Shown in pieces: positions 1-5,211 of a stretch of 10,076 nt of DNA. The DNA comes from Rhodanobacteraceae bacterium (GTDB lineage: Bacteria > Pseudomonadota > Gammaproteobacteria > Xanthomonadales > Rhodanobacteraceae). The first letter of the stretch is position 1. Each line of letters opens with the position of its first letter. The DNA is taken from contig JAAXIA010000120.1 in assembly GCA_012270595.1 (NCBI GenBank), positions 1 through 10,076 on the forward strand. Reading direction: 5' to 3'. The notes below the pieces were generated by a model. That model was given only the letters and a program-made list of their open reading frames with translations. It was not told the DNA's origin and searched no databases. The translations under genes and the position numbers were made by a program.

Positions 1-61
1 ATGGAGGAGACCACAAGCAGCTACTTAAGCAGCTAACATACTGGTATAAAACGACAAAACG

Positions 62-217
62 CTAACCCTTAGCTACTTCAGCCCCCAAAATTTTTATTGC
101 TGGCGAGCGGCTATAAGTTTCAGCCAGTAACAACACATGAAAAGAACACGTGCTTTCAGCATCCATTTGGCATTTTTCTTTATTTGATTTTGTGAATAGT
201 GTTTTAATTTCACCCAT
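62..217 (-). CDS. candidate small ORF, 51 aa, unknown
   Basis: An ATG-started frame of 51 codons begins 15 bp behind the stop of ygfB on the same strand and ends with TAG. It begins MGEIKTLFTKSNKEKC and ends ILGAEVAKG. It is richer in Lys, Thr and Ser, and more AT-rich, than the neighbouring genes. There is no convincing ribosome binding site, only a weak GGAT about 12 bases upstream. No family is recognised, and no signal peptide or membrane segment is evident. It could be a chance frame in the ygfB downstream region. In several gammaproteobacteria pepP and ubiH follow ygfB, but nothing resembling PepP starts here. Conservation would be needed to accept it. Confidence 0.18.
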   Translation of the reverse strand: MGEIKTLFTKSNKEKCQMDAESTCSFHVLLLAETYSRSPAIKILGAEVAKG

Positions 218-232
218 CCACTGAGATCCAGC

Positions 233-796
233 TCAGTGAACCGTGTTATCGGTGGGCCGGTTACGCCCCAAGACACATTCGGCGTGAAGCAGCATGGTGC
301 CCATACGCACAAACTCATGTAATTCGATGAAACTTTCTTCGTCCTCTTCATCGTCGCCAAGACCGAACGTAGCAGCCGCAAGTAGCCCCAGATCGTGCAA
401 AATCTCCTGTGCTTCTTTCGACAACCTGGCGTGCGCAGGGGAACCAGCCAGACCGAAGCCACCAAGGAAACCCCGGCACCAATCACCCAATGCCTCGACA
501 CGCTCGGACAATGGGCGATCATCCGCGGGAATCAATAGCTGGAAGATAAGTTCATCGGCAGCCAGCGTATTGATACTTTGTTGCACAAGTAACGCAAGCA
601 TGGACTGATCACGTGCGCCCAGCGTGTTTTCCTCGCTCTGTATGTGCAGCACTGCCAGCGGCGAGTGGTCAATGTGACCACCACAGGCCAAAAACCCGCA
701 CAGCGAACCATGCAGTTCACTGCCTGACATGGCCAGCTGCAGACGTGCGCACAGGCTCGAAAGTTCCTCATAAGCCACTAACTTATCATCACGCAT
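233..796 (-). CDS. ygfB: YgfB/UPF0149 family protein
   Basis: A 187-aa protein of the YgfB (UPF0149, YecA-like) family, a small all-helical cytoplasmic protein. In Pseudomonas aeruginosa its homologue affects ampC-linked beta-lactam resistance by counteracting the activator AlpA; otherwise the molecular role is poorly defined. The family pattern is clear: an N-terminal helix, then SELHGSLCGFLACGG (residues 26-40), ALGDWCRGFLGGFGLAG (102-118), and an acidic stretch DDEEDEESFIELHEFVRMG (148-166). The ATG at 794-796 was chosen because it gives the usual family length; the frame stays open further upstream, but that extension has no family character. No strong ribosome binding site precedes this ATG. 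The gene is divergent from the TIGR02449/zapA pair, the same arrangement as in pseudomonads and xanthomonads. Confidence 0.93.
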   Translation of the reverse strand: MRDDKLVAYEELSSLCARLQLAMSGSELHGSLCGFLACGGHIDHSPLAVLHIQSEENTLGARDQSMLALLVQQSINTLAADELIFQLLIPADDRPLSERVEALGDWCRGFLGGFGLAGSPAHARLSKEAQEILHDLGLLAAATFGLGDDEEDEESFIELHEFVRMGTMLLHAECVLGRNRPTDNTVH

Positions 797-874
797 GACA
801 CAACACTCATACTTGCAAGGCTTTAGTCTAGCAGTGTCTGCCCGACAACAACGTGTGCTGATATAGTGCAGCAC
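797..874. promoter_or_regulatory. divergent ygfB / zapA-operon intergenic region
   Basis: This 78-bp gap must hold the promoters of two divergently transcribed units. On the plus strand, TATAGT at 862-867 with a TG two bases before TGATATAGT is a possible extended -10 box. It would place the transcription start at or within a few bases of the ATG at 875, giving a nearly leaderless message. On the minus strand, TAGACT within 827-834 is a possible -10 for ygfB, with a poor -35. Both assignments are tentative and rest on motif similarity only. Confidence 0.25.
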
Positions 875-1102
875 ATGAGCTATTCTGATTCCACACAGCG
901 TGAGCTTGCCGCACTCGACCAACAGCTTGAGCGATTGCTGGATAGGGTACGACGCCTGAACGAAGAAAACCGCAGTTTGTCTCGCAGTCAGGAACAACTA
1001 AAGAGTGAACGCGCCCATTTCGTGACACGTAACGAACAGGCGCGCAGCCGCGTAGAAGCAATGATCCAACGCCTGAAAACGCTGGAAAAGAACCATGACT
1101 GA
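875..1102 (+). CDS. TIGR02449-type small coiled-coil protein, ZapB-like partner of ZapA
   Basis: A 75-aa, highly charged protein predicted to be almost entirely coiled coil, with heptad spacing of Leu through LDQQLERLLDRVRRLNEEN. It carries the signature of the small family found directly upstream of zapA in pseudomonads and xanthomonads (TIGR02449), including the C-terminal block NEQARSRVEAMIQRLKTLE. By position and structure it is a likely ZapB-like division protein that cooperates with ZapA at the FtsZ ring; this is inference from gene neighbourhood. The start is taken as ATG at 875-877, although a GTG three codons upstream (866) is possible. Its last 8 bases (ATGACTGA) overlap the start of zapA in another frame, indicating translational coupling. 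Confidence 0.82.
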   Translation: MSYSDSTQRELAALDQQLERLLDRVRRLNEENRSLSRSQEQLKSERAHFVTRNEQARSRVEAMIQRLKTLEKNHD

Positions 1103-1415
1103 GCAGATCAACACGTATGAAACTGTGGCACTACGGCTGCTCGAACGCGAATTTCTCGTTTCCTGTGCACCAGATGAGCGCGATAGTCTGGTCGCCGCCG
1201 GAAAACACCTCGATCACGACCTGCGCGAGCTGCGCGCCCGCAGCAAGACGGCGGGTTTTGATCGTCTGCTTGTGTTGACTGCGATTAACATGACGCATGA
1301 ATTGCTCAGCTTACGCGAAGACTGTGAGCACGACGCGCAGAACCTTAGCCGGCACATTGCCCTTTTGCGCCACAAGCTGGAAACGGTACTCGACGCGAAG
1401 ACAAAGCTTGACTAA
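1095..1415 (+). CDS. zapA: cell division protein ZapA
   Basis: A 106-aa ZapA protein, which binds and bundles FtsZ filaments and stabilises the Z ring at mid-cell. The N-terminal FtsZ-binding beta domain is seen as LLEREFLVSCAPDERDSLVAAG (about residues 14-36). It is followed by the dimerisation helix with LRELRARSKTAGFDRLLVL and TAINMTHELLSLRED (about 43-77), then a C-terminal coiled coil that mediates tetramer formation. Length is normal for the family. The ATG at 1095 lies inside the end of the preceding coiled-coil gene, so the two are co-translated. The final codons and stop contain the promoter of the 6S RNA gene. Confidence 0.93.
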   Translation: MTEQINTYETVALRLLEREFLVSCAPDERDSLVAAGKHLDHDLRELRARSKTAGFDRLLVLTAINMTHELLSLREDCEHDAQNLSRHIALLRHKLETVLDAKTKLD

Positions 1416-1418
1416 AAT
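1390..1418 (+). promoter_or_regulatory. likely sigma70 promoter of the 6S RNA gene
   Basis: TCGACG at 1390-1395 (four of six matches to TTGACA) is followed after exactly 17 bp by TAAAAT at 1413-1418 (five of six matches to TATAAT). The -10 box overlaps the zapA stop codon (1413-1415). Transcription would start near 1424-1426, just before the first pairable base of 6S RNA. A second -35-like TTGACT at 1408-1413 has no suitable -10 at the right distance. Confidence 0.55.
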
Positions 1419-1424
1419 AGAACT

Positions 1425-1619
1425 CGCGCGTTTTCTGCGATGTGCGCCAGCTCACTCTTAACATTTGCCTTGTTCCTAAATTTGACCTTGGGTCGGCAAC
1501 TCACTGGTTTGTTGTGCATGCCCGCTTGCAGCGGGAAGCCTGAAAACCCTGACGGCCTTCCCACCTGATCCCATCTGGATCAAGGTCGTTTGGTGAGAAG
1601 CGGCATCGCGGTTAACGCC
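1425..1619 (+). ncRNA. ssrS: 6S RNA
   Basis: 6S RNA binds sigma70 RNA polymerase by mimicking an open promoter and dampens transcription in stationary phase. It is recognised by the conserved apical and central segment (GCATGCCCGCTTGCAGCGGG, then AAGCCTGAAAACCC, about 1517-1555), which matches the E. coli segment around GAGAAGCCTTAAAACTG. It is also recognised by the closing helix: GCGTT (1428-1432) pairs with AACGC (1614-1618), CTGCGATG (1435-1442) with CATCGCGG (1604-1611), and CTCAC (1451-1455) with GTGAG (1593-1597). The 3' block GCGGCATC also matches E. coli. The size of about 190 nt is typical. Position between zapA and the 5-formyltetrahydrofolate cyclo-ligase gene is the classical ssrS locus. 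Exact ends are estimated from the pairing. Confidence 0.92.
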
Positions 1620-1655
1620 ACCTTCATCTAGCTCAGCCCCCTCACCGCAGACGGG

Positions 1656-1689
1656 TGCGCTGTGCCCGTGACGGCATCCGCGCATTTTT
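1656..1689 (+). terminator. possible terminator behind 6S RNA
   Basis: TGCGC (1656-1660) pairs with GCGCA (1680-1684), and inside it TGCC (1663-1666) pairs with GGCA (1673-1676). The outer stem is followed at once by TTTTTC. The structure is imperfect but sits between 6S RNA and the next start codon. It could end most ssrS transcripts while letting some pass into the cyclo-ligase gene, as known for E. coli ssrS-ygfA read-through. Confidence 0.4.
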
Positions 1690-1710
1690 CTCCATCACCC
1701 AGGAAGTCGT

Positions 1711-2313
1711 GTGAACGCCTGCACCGACGCGCAACGCCGCCATCTCCGCCAGCAATTAACCATGCGGCGGCGGCAACTGCCCCCAGCACAACGCATGCAT
1801 GCTGCGCTGAGCGTGCGACGCAGTCTTGAGCAGTTAGCTGCATTCCATACTAGTACCCGTGTGGCCGGCTATTGGGCTGTCAATGGTGAATTACCACTAA
1901 ACATTGCCATGTCGTCACTGACAAGGCATAGGCAATTGTTTTTTCTGCCACAGGTCGGTGCAGATCAGAGCCTTCGTTTTGTGCCATGGCACAGCGGCGA
2001 GCCGGTAAAACCCAACCGCTATGGCATTCCCGAACCGCTGGCAGCGCAAACATGGCTTGCTCCATTCCAGCTTGATCTGGTATTAATCCCACTACTGGCC
2101 TTCGATCGTCACGGCCAACGATTGGGCCACGGTAACGGCTATTACGACCGCAATTTTGCCTTCCTTGGCGGTCAGGTCCGGCCTGGCGTGCCGCTGCTGG
2201 TCGGTATCGCCTATGCTTTCCAGGAAGTAAACCGAATCAAGGCGCGCTCATGGGATATTGCCCTGGATTATGTTGCCACCGAGTACGAACTTATCTCATG
2301 CCACTTTGCCTAA
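1711..2313 (+). CDS. ygfA: 5-formyltetrahydrofolate cyclo-ligase
   Basis: A 200-aa cytosolic enzyme (5-FCL, also called MTHFS or Fau) that converts 5-formyl-THF plus ATP to 5,10-methenyl-THF, returning an otherwise dead-end folate to one-carbon metabolism. Family landmarks in order: basic N-terminus with LRQQLTMRRRQLPP, VAGYWAVNGELPL (51-63), YGIPEP (104-109), DLVLIPLLAFDRHGQRLGHG (122-141) leading into the nucleotide and substrate loop RLGHGNGYYDR (137-147), and DYVATE (186-191, usually D-x-VxTE). Length is normal. The start is GTG at 1711, supported by AGGAAG at 1701-1706 with 4 bases of spacing. In P. aeruginosa and E. coli this gene is linked to 6S RNA and tied to persister formation. It lies 12 bp before the EVE gene. 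Confidence 0.95.
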   Translation: MNACTDAQRRHLRQQLTMRRRQLPPAQRMHAALSVRRSLEQLAAFHTSTRVAGYWAVNGELPLNIAMSSLTRHRQLFFLPQVGADQSLRFVPWHSGEPVKPNRYGIPEPLAAQTWLAPFQLDLVLIPLLAFDRHGQRLGHGNGYYDRNFAFLGGQVRPGVPLLVGIAYAFQEVNRIKARSWDIALDYVATEYELISCHFA

Positions 2314-2325
2314 GGAACCCAGGTG

Positions 2326-2778
2326 ATGAACTACTGGCTGATGAAGTCCGAGCCGGAAGCTTTTTCCATCGATGATCTCAAGCGCAAAAAATGCGAACCT
2401 TGGGACGGTGTACGTAACTATCAGGCGCGCAACTTCATACGTGATGGCATGCAAGTGGGCGACCAAGTGTTCTTCTACCATTCCAACTGTGCCCAGCCGG
2501 GCATCACCGGTATTGCCGAGGTAGCCAGCGATGCCTATCCCGATCCTACCCAGTTTGACCCCAAAAGCAAGTATTTCGACCCGGAAAGTACGCGCGATCG
2601 CCCGCGCTGGATGCTGGTCGATGTCGCTTTCGTACGCAAGCTCAAACGCAGCATCACGCTTAAGGAACTGCAGGCGTTATCGGCGCTAGCCGACATGAAA
2701 CTACTACGCAAGGGTAATCGTCTGTCCGTATTGCCCGTAATGACTGAACACTGGCACACTATCCTGTCACTGGAATAA
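2326..2778 (+). CDS. EVE domain-containing protein
   Basis: A 150-aa single-domain EVE (PUA-like) protein. These fold like the YTH/PUA superfamily and are thought to bind modified bases in DNA or RNA; the human relative is thymocyte nuclear protein 1. The hallmark start YWLMKSEP (3-10), SIDDL (14-18), [15 protein letters not shown] (26-40), the pocket strand [11 protein letters not shown] (45-55) and the closing [11 protein letters not shown] (92-102) are all present, and the length is that of the stand-alone family. ATG at 2326 gives the typical N-terminus and has AAGGA at 2312-2316; a GTG one codon upstream is also possible. It is likely co-transcribed with the cyclo-ligase gene. The physiological substrate in bacteria is not established. 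Confidence 0.93.
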   Translation: MNYWLMKSEPEAFSIDDLKRKKCEPWDGVRNYQARNFIRDGMQVGDQVFFYHSNCAQPGITGIAEVASDAYPDPTQFDPKSKYFDPESTRDRPRWMLVDVAFVRKLKRSITLKELQALSALADMKLLRKGNRLSVLPVMTEHWHTILSLE

Positions 2779-2813
2779 TTTTTCTATCACCTCGCCTGCC
2801 CATAGCCAGTTCC

Positions 2814-3455
2814 ATGAACCACGCAAACGAAAAACGCCAGGCCGCGCAAGCCGCACTCCACTACGTGGAAAACGACGCCATTGTCGGCGTCGGCACCGGC
2901 TCCACCGTCCGCTTCTTTATTGATGCGCTCGCCGGATTAAAATCATCTATTCAAGGTACAGTTTCCAGTTCTGAACAATCCACCGCACTACTGAAACAAC
3001 ACGGCATCCCTGTTCTCGATCTCAATGCGGTGGGTCCGCTCTCACTCTATGTGGATGGGGCAGACGCATGTGACCGCAACAAGTGCCTGGTTAAAGGCGG
3101 TGGCGGTGCGCTTACCCGTGAAAAAATCCTCGTGGAAGCAGCAAGCAACTTCGTCTGCATCATTGACTCAAGCAAGCAGGTGGATATTCTGGGAGGCTTT
3201 CCTGTACCCATCGAAGTGATCCCCATGGCGCGTAGCCTGGTCGCCCGCGAGGTGGTCAAACGCGGTGGTCAACCCGTATGGCGCGATGACGTAGTCACCG
3301 ACAATGGTAACTGGATCATTGATGTGCACAACTGGCGCATCAATGACCCACTGGCACTGGAGCAACAACTGAACCAGATTCCGGGGATTGTCACCGTAGG
3401 CCTATTCGCCCGATGCCGCCCCAGTGTTGTGCTGGTGGGCGCGCAAAGGTTCTAG
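2814..3455 (+). CDS. rpiA: ribose-5-phosphate isomerase A
   Basis: A 213-aa RpiA that interconverts ribose 5-phosphate and ribulose 5-phosphate in the non-oxidative pentose phosphate pathway, supplying nucleotide and histidine synthesis. It shows the phosphate loop [16 protein letters not shown] (24-39), SSSEQST (51-57), DGAD (81-84), [12 protein letters not shown] (94-105) and [10 protein letters not shown]. The catalytic and binding residues Asp81, Asp84, Lys94 and Glu103 fall at the same numbers as in E. coli RpiA. The Glu that usually closes the DGADE signature is Ala here (residue 85); it is not one of the residues listed above as catalytic. No good ribosome binding site precedes the ATG. 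The gene is last in this plus-strand cluster, 35 bp behind the EVE gene, and no terminator follows closely. Confidence 0.96.
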   Translation: MNHANEKRQAAQAALHYVENDAIVGVGTGSTVRFFIDALAGLKSSIQGTVSSSEQSTALLKQHGIPVLDLNAVGPLSLYVDGADACDRNKCLVKGGGGALTREKILVEAASNFVCIIDSSKQVDILGGFPVPIEVIPMARSLVAREVVKRGGQPVWRDDVVTDNGNWIIDVHNWRINDPLALEQQLNQIPGIVTVGLFARCRPSVVLVGAQRF

Positions 3456-3632
3456 ATGACAAGGCCTGTTCGATGCACTTACCCGCATGTAAATCAGGAC
3501 GATCTTCATCTGCCGATGAGAAAACGGCCGCTAAGGTAATTATCAATACAAGGCCCTTTAACAGACTCTTGGCCATGACCTTGTTGGACGCGACTACGTT
3601 GTTTTAGGTCTGCTCCATGATTAATGCACTTT

Positions 3633-3987
3633 TCACCGTACGTGGCGATAACGATCATGCCACCACGGATTACAGCCGCGCTGCCTATCAATACACCAGT
3701 TAAGCATTCTGAGTTGGACAAGCCCGCTCAGTGCGTAATAGACATGGTTGTAACTCACGACAGCAAGGACGAAGCCTGCCACCGATAGAATGATGTAAGC
3801 TCACAAGACCGGCTTCGGGTCTGTTGTTCGTATGGTTTTCCTCCTCTCAAATAGCATGGAGGCGGCACCAATAAGCCGCTGTACCAGGATGACTTCCTCC
3901 AGGCGAAACAGATCGGCAGCAGCTAAAGGCTTGGAGAGCGACAGCAACCAGGGCGTGCTCATCCCCTTTCAAATCTTCAATAGCCAT
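3633..3987 (-). pseudogene. decayed small gene(s), possible membrane protein
   Basis: An ATG at 3985-3987 is preceded by GGGAG at a good distance (7 bases) and opens a frame MAIEDLKGDEHALVAVAL. After a +1 change of frame, the continuation reads AAADLFRLEEVILVQRLIG then AASMLFERRK, an amphipathic helix, down to TGA at 3801-3803. Past that stop the same frame continues open for 55 codons with a strongly hydrophobic piece, AYIILSVAGFVLAVVSY, to TGA at 3633-3635. The GGGG run near 3963-3966 is a natural place for a single-base insertion. I do not recognise the family. It could be one gene broken twice, two small genes, or partly chance. An intact downstream-frame ORF starting at 3962 (53 aa) has no usable ribosome binding site. 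Confidence 0.3.
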
Positions 3988-4032
3988 TACCGTCTCCCAC
4001 TTTCGCTTCGTCGTCATTTGGGTAAACAGGGT

Positions 4033-4063
4033 AAAAAGAGGCTAGGAACTACGGCCTTTTTTT
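4033..4063. terminator. possible bidirectional intrinsic terminator
   Basis: AAAAAGAGGC (4033-4042) pairs with GCCTTTTTTT (4054-4063), one G-U pair included, around an 11-base loop. The plus strand ends in seven Ts followed by ATTT, and the minus strand shows T-runs as well, so it could act in both directions. The G+C part of the stem is only three pairs, which weakens the call. It would stop read-through from queC on the minus strand or from rpiA on the plus strand, although it is about 0.3 and 0.6 kb away from them. Confidence 0.35.
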
Positions 4064-4235
4064 ATTTGCTAATGACCTGGTGCAGGCAGCTTCGACGACC
4101 ACGGTTGCACGACTTCATGCGACAGTATGTCGAAGCAATCCGCGCACGCAGCGCGGCGATTACTCTGACCGAACGGCGTCGCTGACAGCAGGCCGTCAAT
4201 AACGCTGGCGCGTCGGTAGCCCTGGAGGAAGGCTC

Positions 4236-4388
4236 ATGACTGATTTCCTCGCGAACCACGGTAATGGCGCAGCCGCCGAACGACAAGCCATTGGCGACCG
4301 ACGAGTCCCAGAAGTTGGAAGGTCACTATACCTTGCGCCGCATCGTTGCTGGATCTCCTTCGCGACCAGTGTTCTTACACCGTTTTGA
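4236..4388 (+). CDS. candidate small ORF, 50 aa, unknown
   Basis: An ATG at 4236 is preceded by GGAGGAAGG (4224-4232), with GGAGG 7 bases before the start, the best ribosome binding site in this non-coding stretch. The frame encodes 50 residues starting [20 protein letters not shown] and ends with TGA inside the first copy of the 17-bp repeat, 14 bases into the antisense of queC. No family, signal peptide or membrane segment is recognised. It may be a residue of a longer gene or chance; the ribosome binding site is the only positive sign. Confidence 0.2.
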   Translation: MTDFLANHGNGAAAERQAIGDRRVPEVGRSLYLAPHRCWISFATSVLTPF

Positions 4389-4417
4389 GATTGCTCGAGT
4401 CAGTGTTCTTACACCGT
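4367..4417. repeat. 17-bp direct repeat, two copies, 34-bp period
   Basis: CAGTGTTCTTACACCGT occurs exactly at 4367-4383 and 4401-4417, separated by 17 unrelated bases. Each copy contains a small dyad, GTGT-TCTT-ACAC. The first copy holds the stop codon of queC and the second codes for part of its C-terminal tail (RCKNT). No third copy was found in the window. Origin is unknown: a scar of recombination or element loss, or protein-binding sites, are possible. Confidence 0.7.
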
Positions 4418-5133
4418 GTACGTGCGGTGCGTAAGGTCGGTGCCCCTGAAACGTAACGGGTCGGATCAACAAGCCCCGCCGCGAGGAAGCCCTGCGCACG
4501 CAGATGGCAAGCCTCACAGCGTCCGCAGGCACGTCCCTGGCTATCGGCCTGGTAGCAACTCACCGTCTGCGCAAAGTCGACACCCAGACGTACCCCTTCC
4601 TGAACAATCTCAGCCTTAGCCAGTGCGATCAGTGGGGTGTGAATACGTACCCGCGCGCCTTTCACGCCAGCGGCGGTAGCCAGTTGAGCCAACTTCTCAA
4701 AGGCGTCGATAAAAGCAGGTCGGCAATCAGGATAACCGGAATAATCGACCGCATTGACCCCACACCAGATGTCCGTCGAACCAAGAACCTCGGCCCAACC
4801 CAGCGCCAGTGCCAGCATGATAGTGTTGCGTGCCGGCACATAGGTCACCGGAATATCCTCGCCGACAGGCCCATCCAGAGGAATATCTATATCCGCAGTA
4901 AGTGCCGAGCCACCGATGCCATCAAGATCCACCCGTAGAACCTTGTGTGAAACTACGCCCACCATGCGCGCCACAGATTTGGCCGCCTCCAGCTCCGACT
5001 CATGACGCTGACCATAATCTACGCTGAGCGCGTACACCTGGTAGCCCTGTTCGCGTGCCATCGCAACAGTCACGGCTGAGTCCATACCACCGGAAAGTAG
5101 CACCACTGCTTTGTGTAACCCGCTTTCAAACAT
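4375..5133 (-). CDS. queC: 7-cyano-7-deazaguanine synthase QueC
   Basis: QueC converts 7-carboxy-7-deazaguanine (the QueE product) to preQ0 using ATP and ammonia, on the way to queuosine in tRNA. The PP-loop ATP pyrophosphatase motif SGGMDS is at 14-19, followed by [15 protein letters not shown] (34-48), [16 protein letters not shown] (97-112) and [15 protein letters not shown] (125-139). The zinc site [17 protein letters not shown] supplies Cys193, Cys203, Cys206 and Cys209. The ATG at 5131-5133 is chosen by alignment of the N-terminus and has AAGGAG 11 bases upstream; ATGs at 5152-5154 and 5155-5157 are alternatives, with GGGAAG just before them. The protein normally ends soon after DPTRY; here it runs on for about 24 basic residues encoded by repeat-containing DNA. 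It follows queE by about 78 bp; a small hairpin (5194-5206) lies in that gap. Confidence 0.94.
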   Translation of the reverse strand: MFESGLHKAVVLLSGGMDSAVTVAMAREQGYQVYALSVDYGQRHESELEAAKSVARMVGVVSHKVLRVDLDGIGGSALTADIDIPLDGPVGEDIPVTYVPARNTIMLALALGWAEVLGSTDIWCGVNAVDYSGYPDCRPAFIDAFEKLAQLATAAGVKGARVRIHTPLIALAKAEIVQEGVRLGVDFAQTVSCYQADSQGRACGRCEACHLRAQGFLAAGLVDPTRYVSGAPTLRTARTRCKNTDSSNLKTV

Positions 5134-5211
5134 ACCGCTTACCACTCCTTCCATCATGACTTCCCGGCAGTCGCTGCCATTACAAGCTTAAATTGGCGTG
5201 CCGCCAGCGTT

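Larger units (their letters stand above)
3456..4374. other. 919-bp stretch without a recognised intact gene
   Basis: This lies between the convergent rpiA and queC. No conserved full-length protein, tRNA or insertion sequence end is visible. It holds remnants or candidates described separately: a minus-strand broken frame (3633-3987), a glycine-zipper-like minus-strand frame from about 3721, a signal-peptide-like minus-strand frame starting at 3576, a possible bidirectional terminator (4033-4063), a 50-codon plus-strand ORF (4236-4388) and the first copy of a 17-bp repeat. The mixture of short frames, each hydrophobic or charged but interrupted, fits gene decay better than designed non-coding DNA. 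That is inference. Confidence 0.6.

Noticed and set aside
3..65. Plus-strand open frame ending LLKQLTYWYKTTKR as the 3' end of an upstream gene
   Set aside because: Only 20 codons are in the window and no family is recognisable; kept as a remark, not a feature.
294..608. Long plus-strand ORF across ygfB
   Set aside because: Low-complexity Ser-rich translation lying antisense to the clearly recognised ygfB frame.
3832..4185. 117-codon plus-strand ORF in the non-coding stretch
   Set aside because: Its start has no ribosome binding site, the translation is patchy and basic, and it crosses the terminator-like T-run as a Phe-Phe-Tyr stretch; the minus-strand reading is more protein-like.
4062..4286. 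74-codon minus-strand ORF, Arg/Cys-rich
   Set aside because: Amino acid composition is unlike a real protein and no ribosome binding site is visible.
3456..4374. Insertion sequence or prophage remnant
   Set aside because: No transposase or integrase motif, no terminal inverted repeats and no target duplication were recognised; the 17-bp repeats lie too close together to bound an element.
4075..4375. tRNA gene behind queC, as seen in some relatives
   Set aside because: No GTTCRANNC T-loop with matching acceptor stems could be found on either strand.
4504..4938. 144-codon plus-strand ORF
   Set aside because: It is antisense to queC, which carries all catalytic motifs; no protein family character of its own.
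5134..5211. preQ1-type riboswitch ahead of queC
   Set aside because: The gap has only a 5-bp, 3-base-loop hairpin and none of the conserved preQ1 aptamer pattern.
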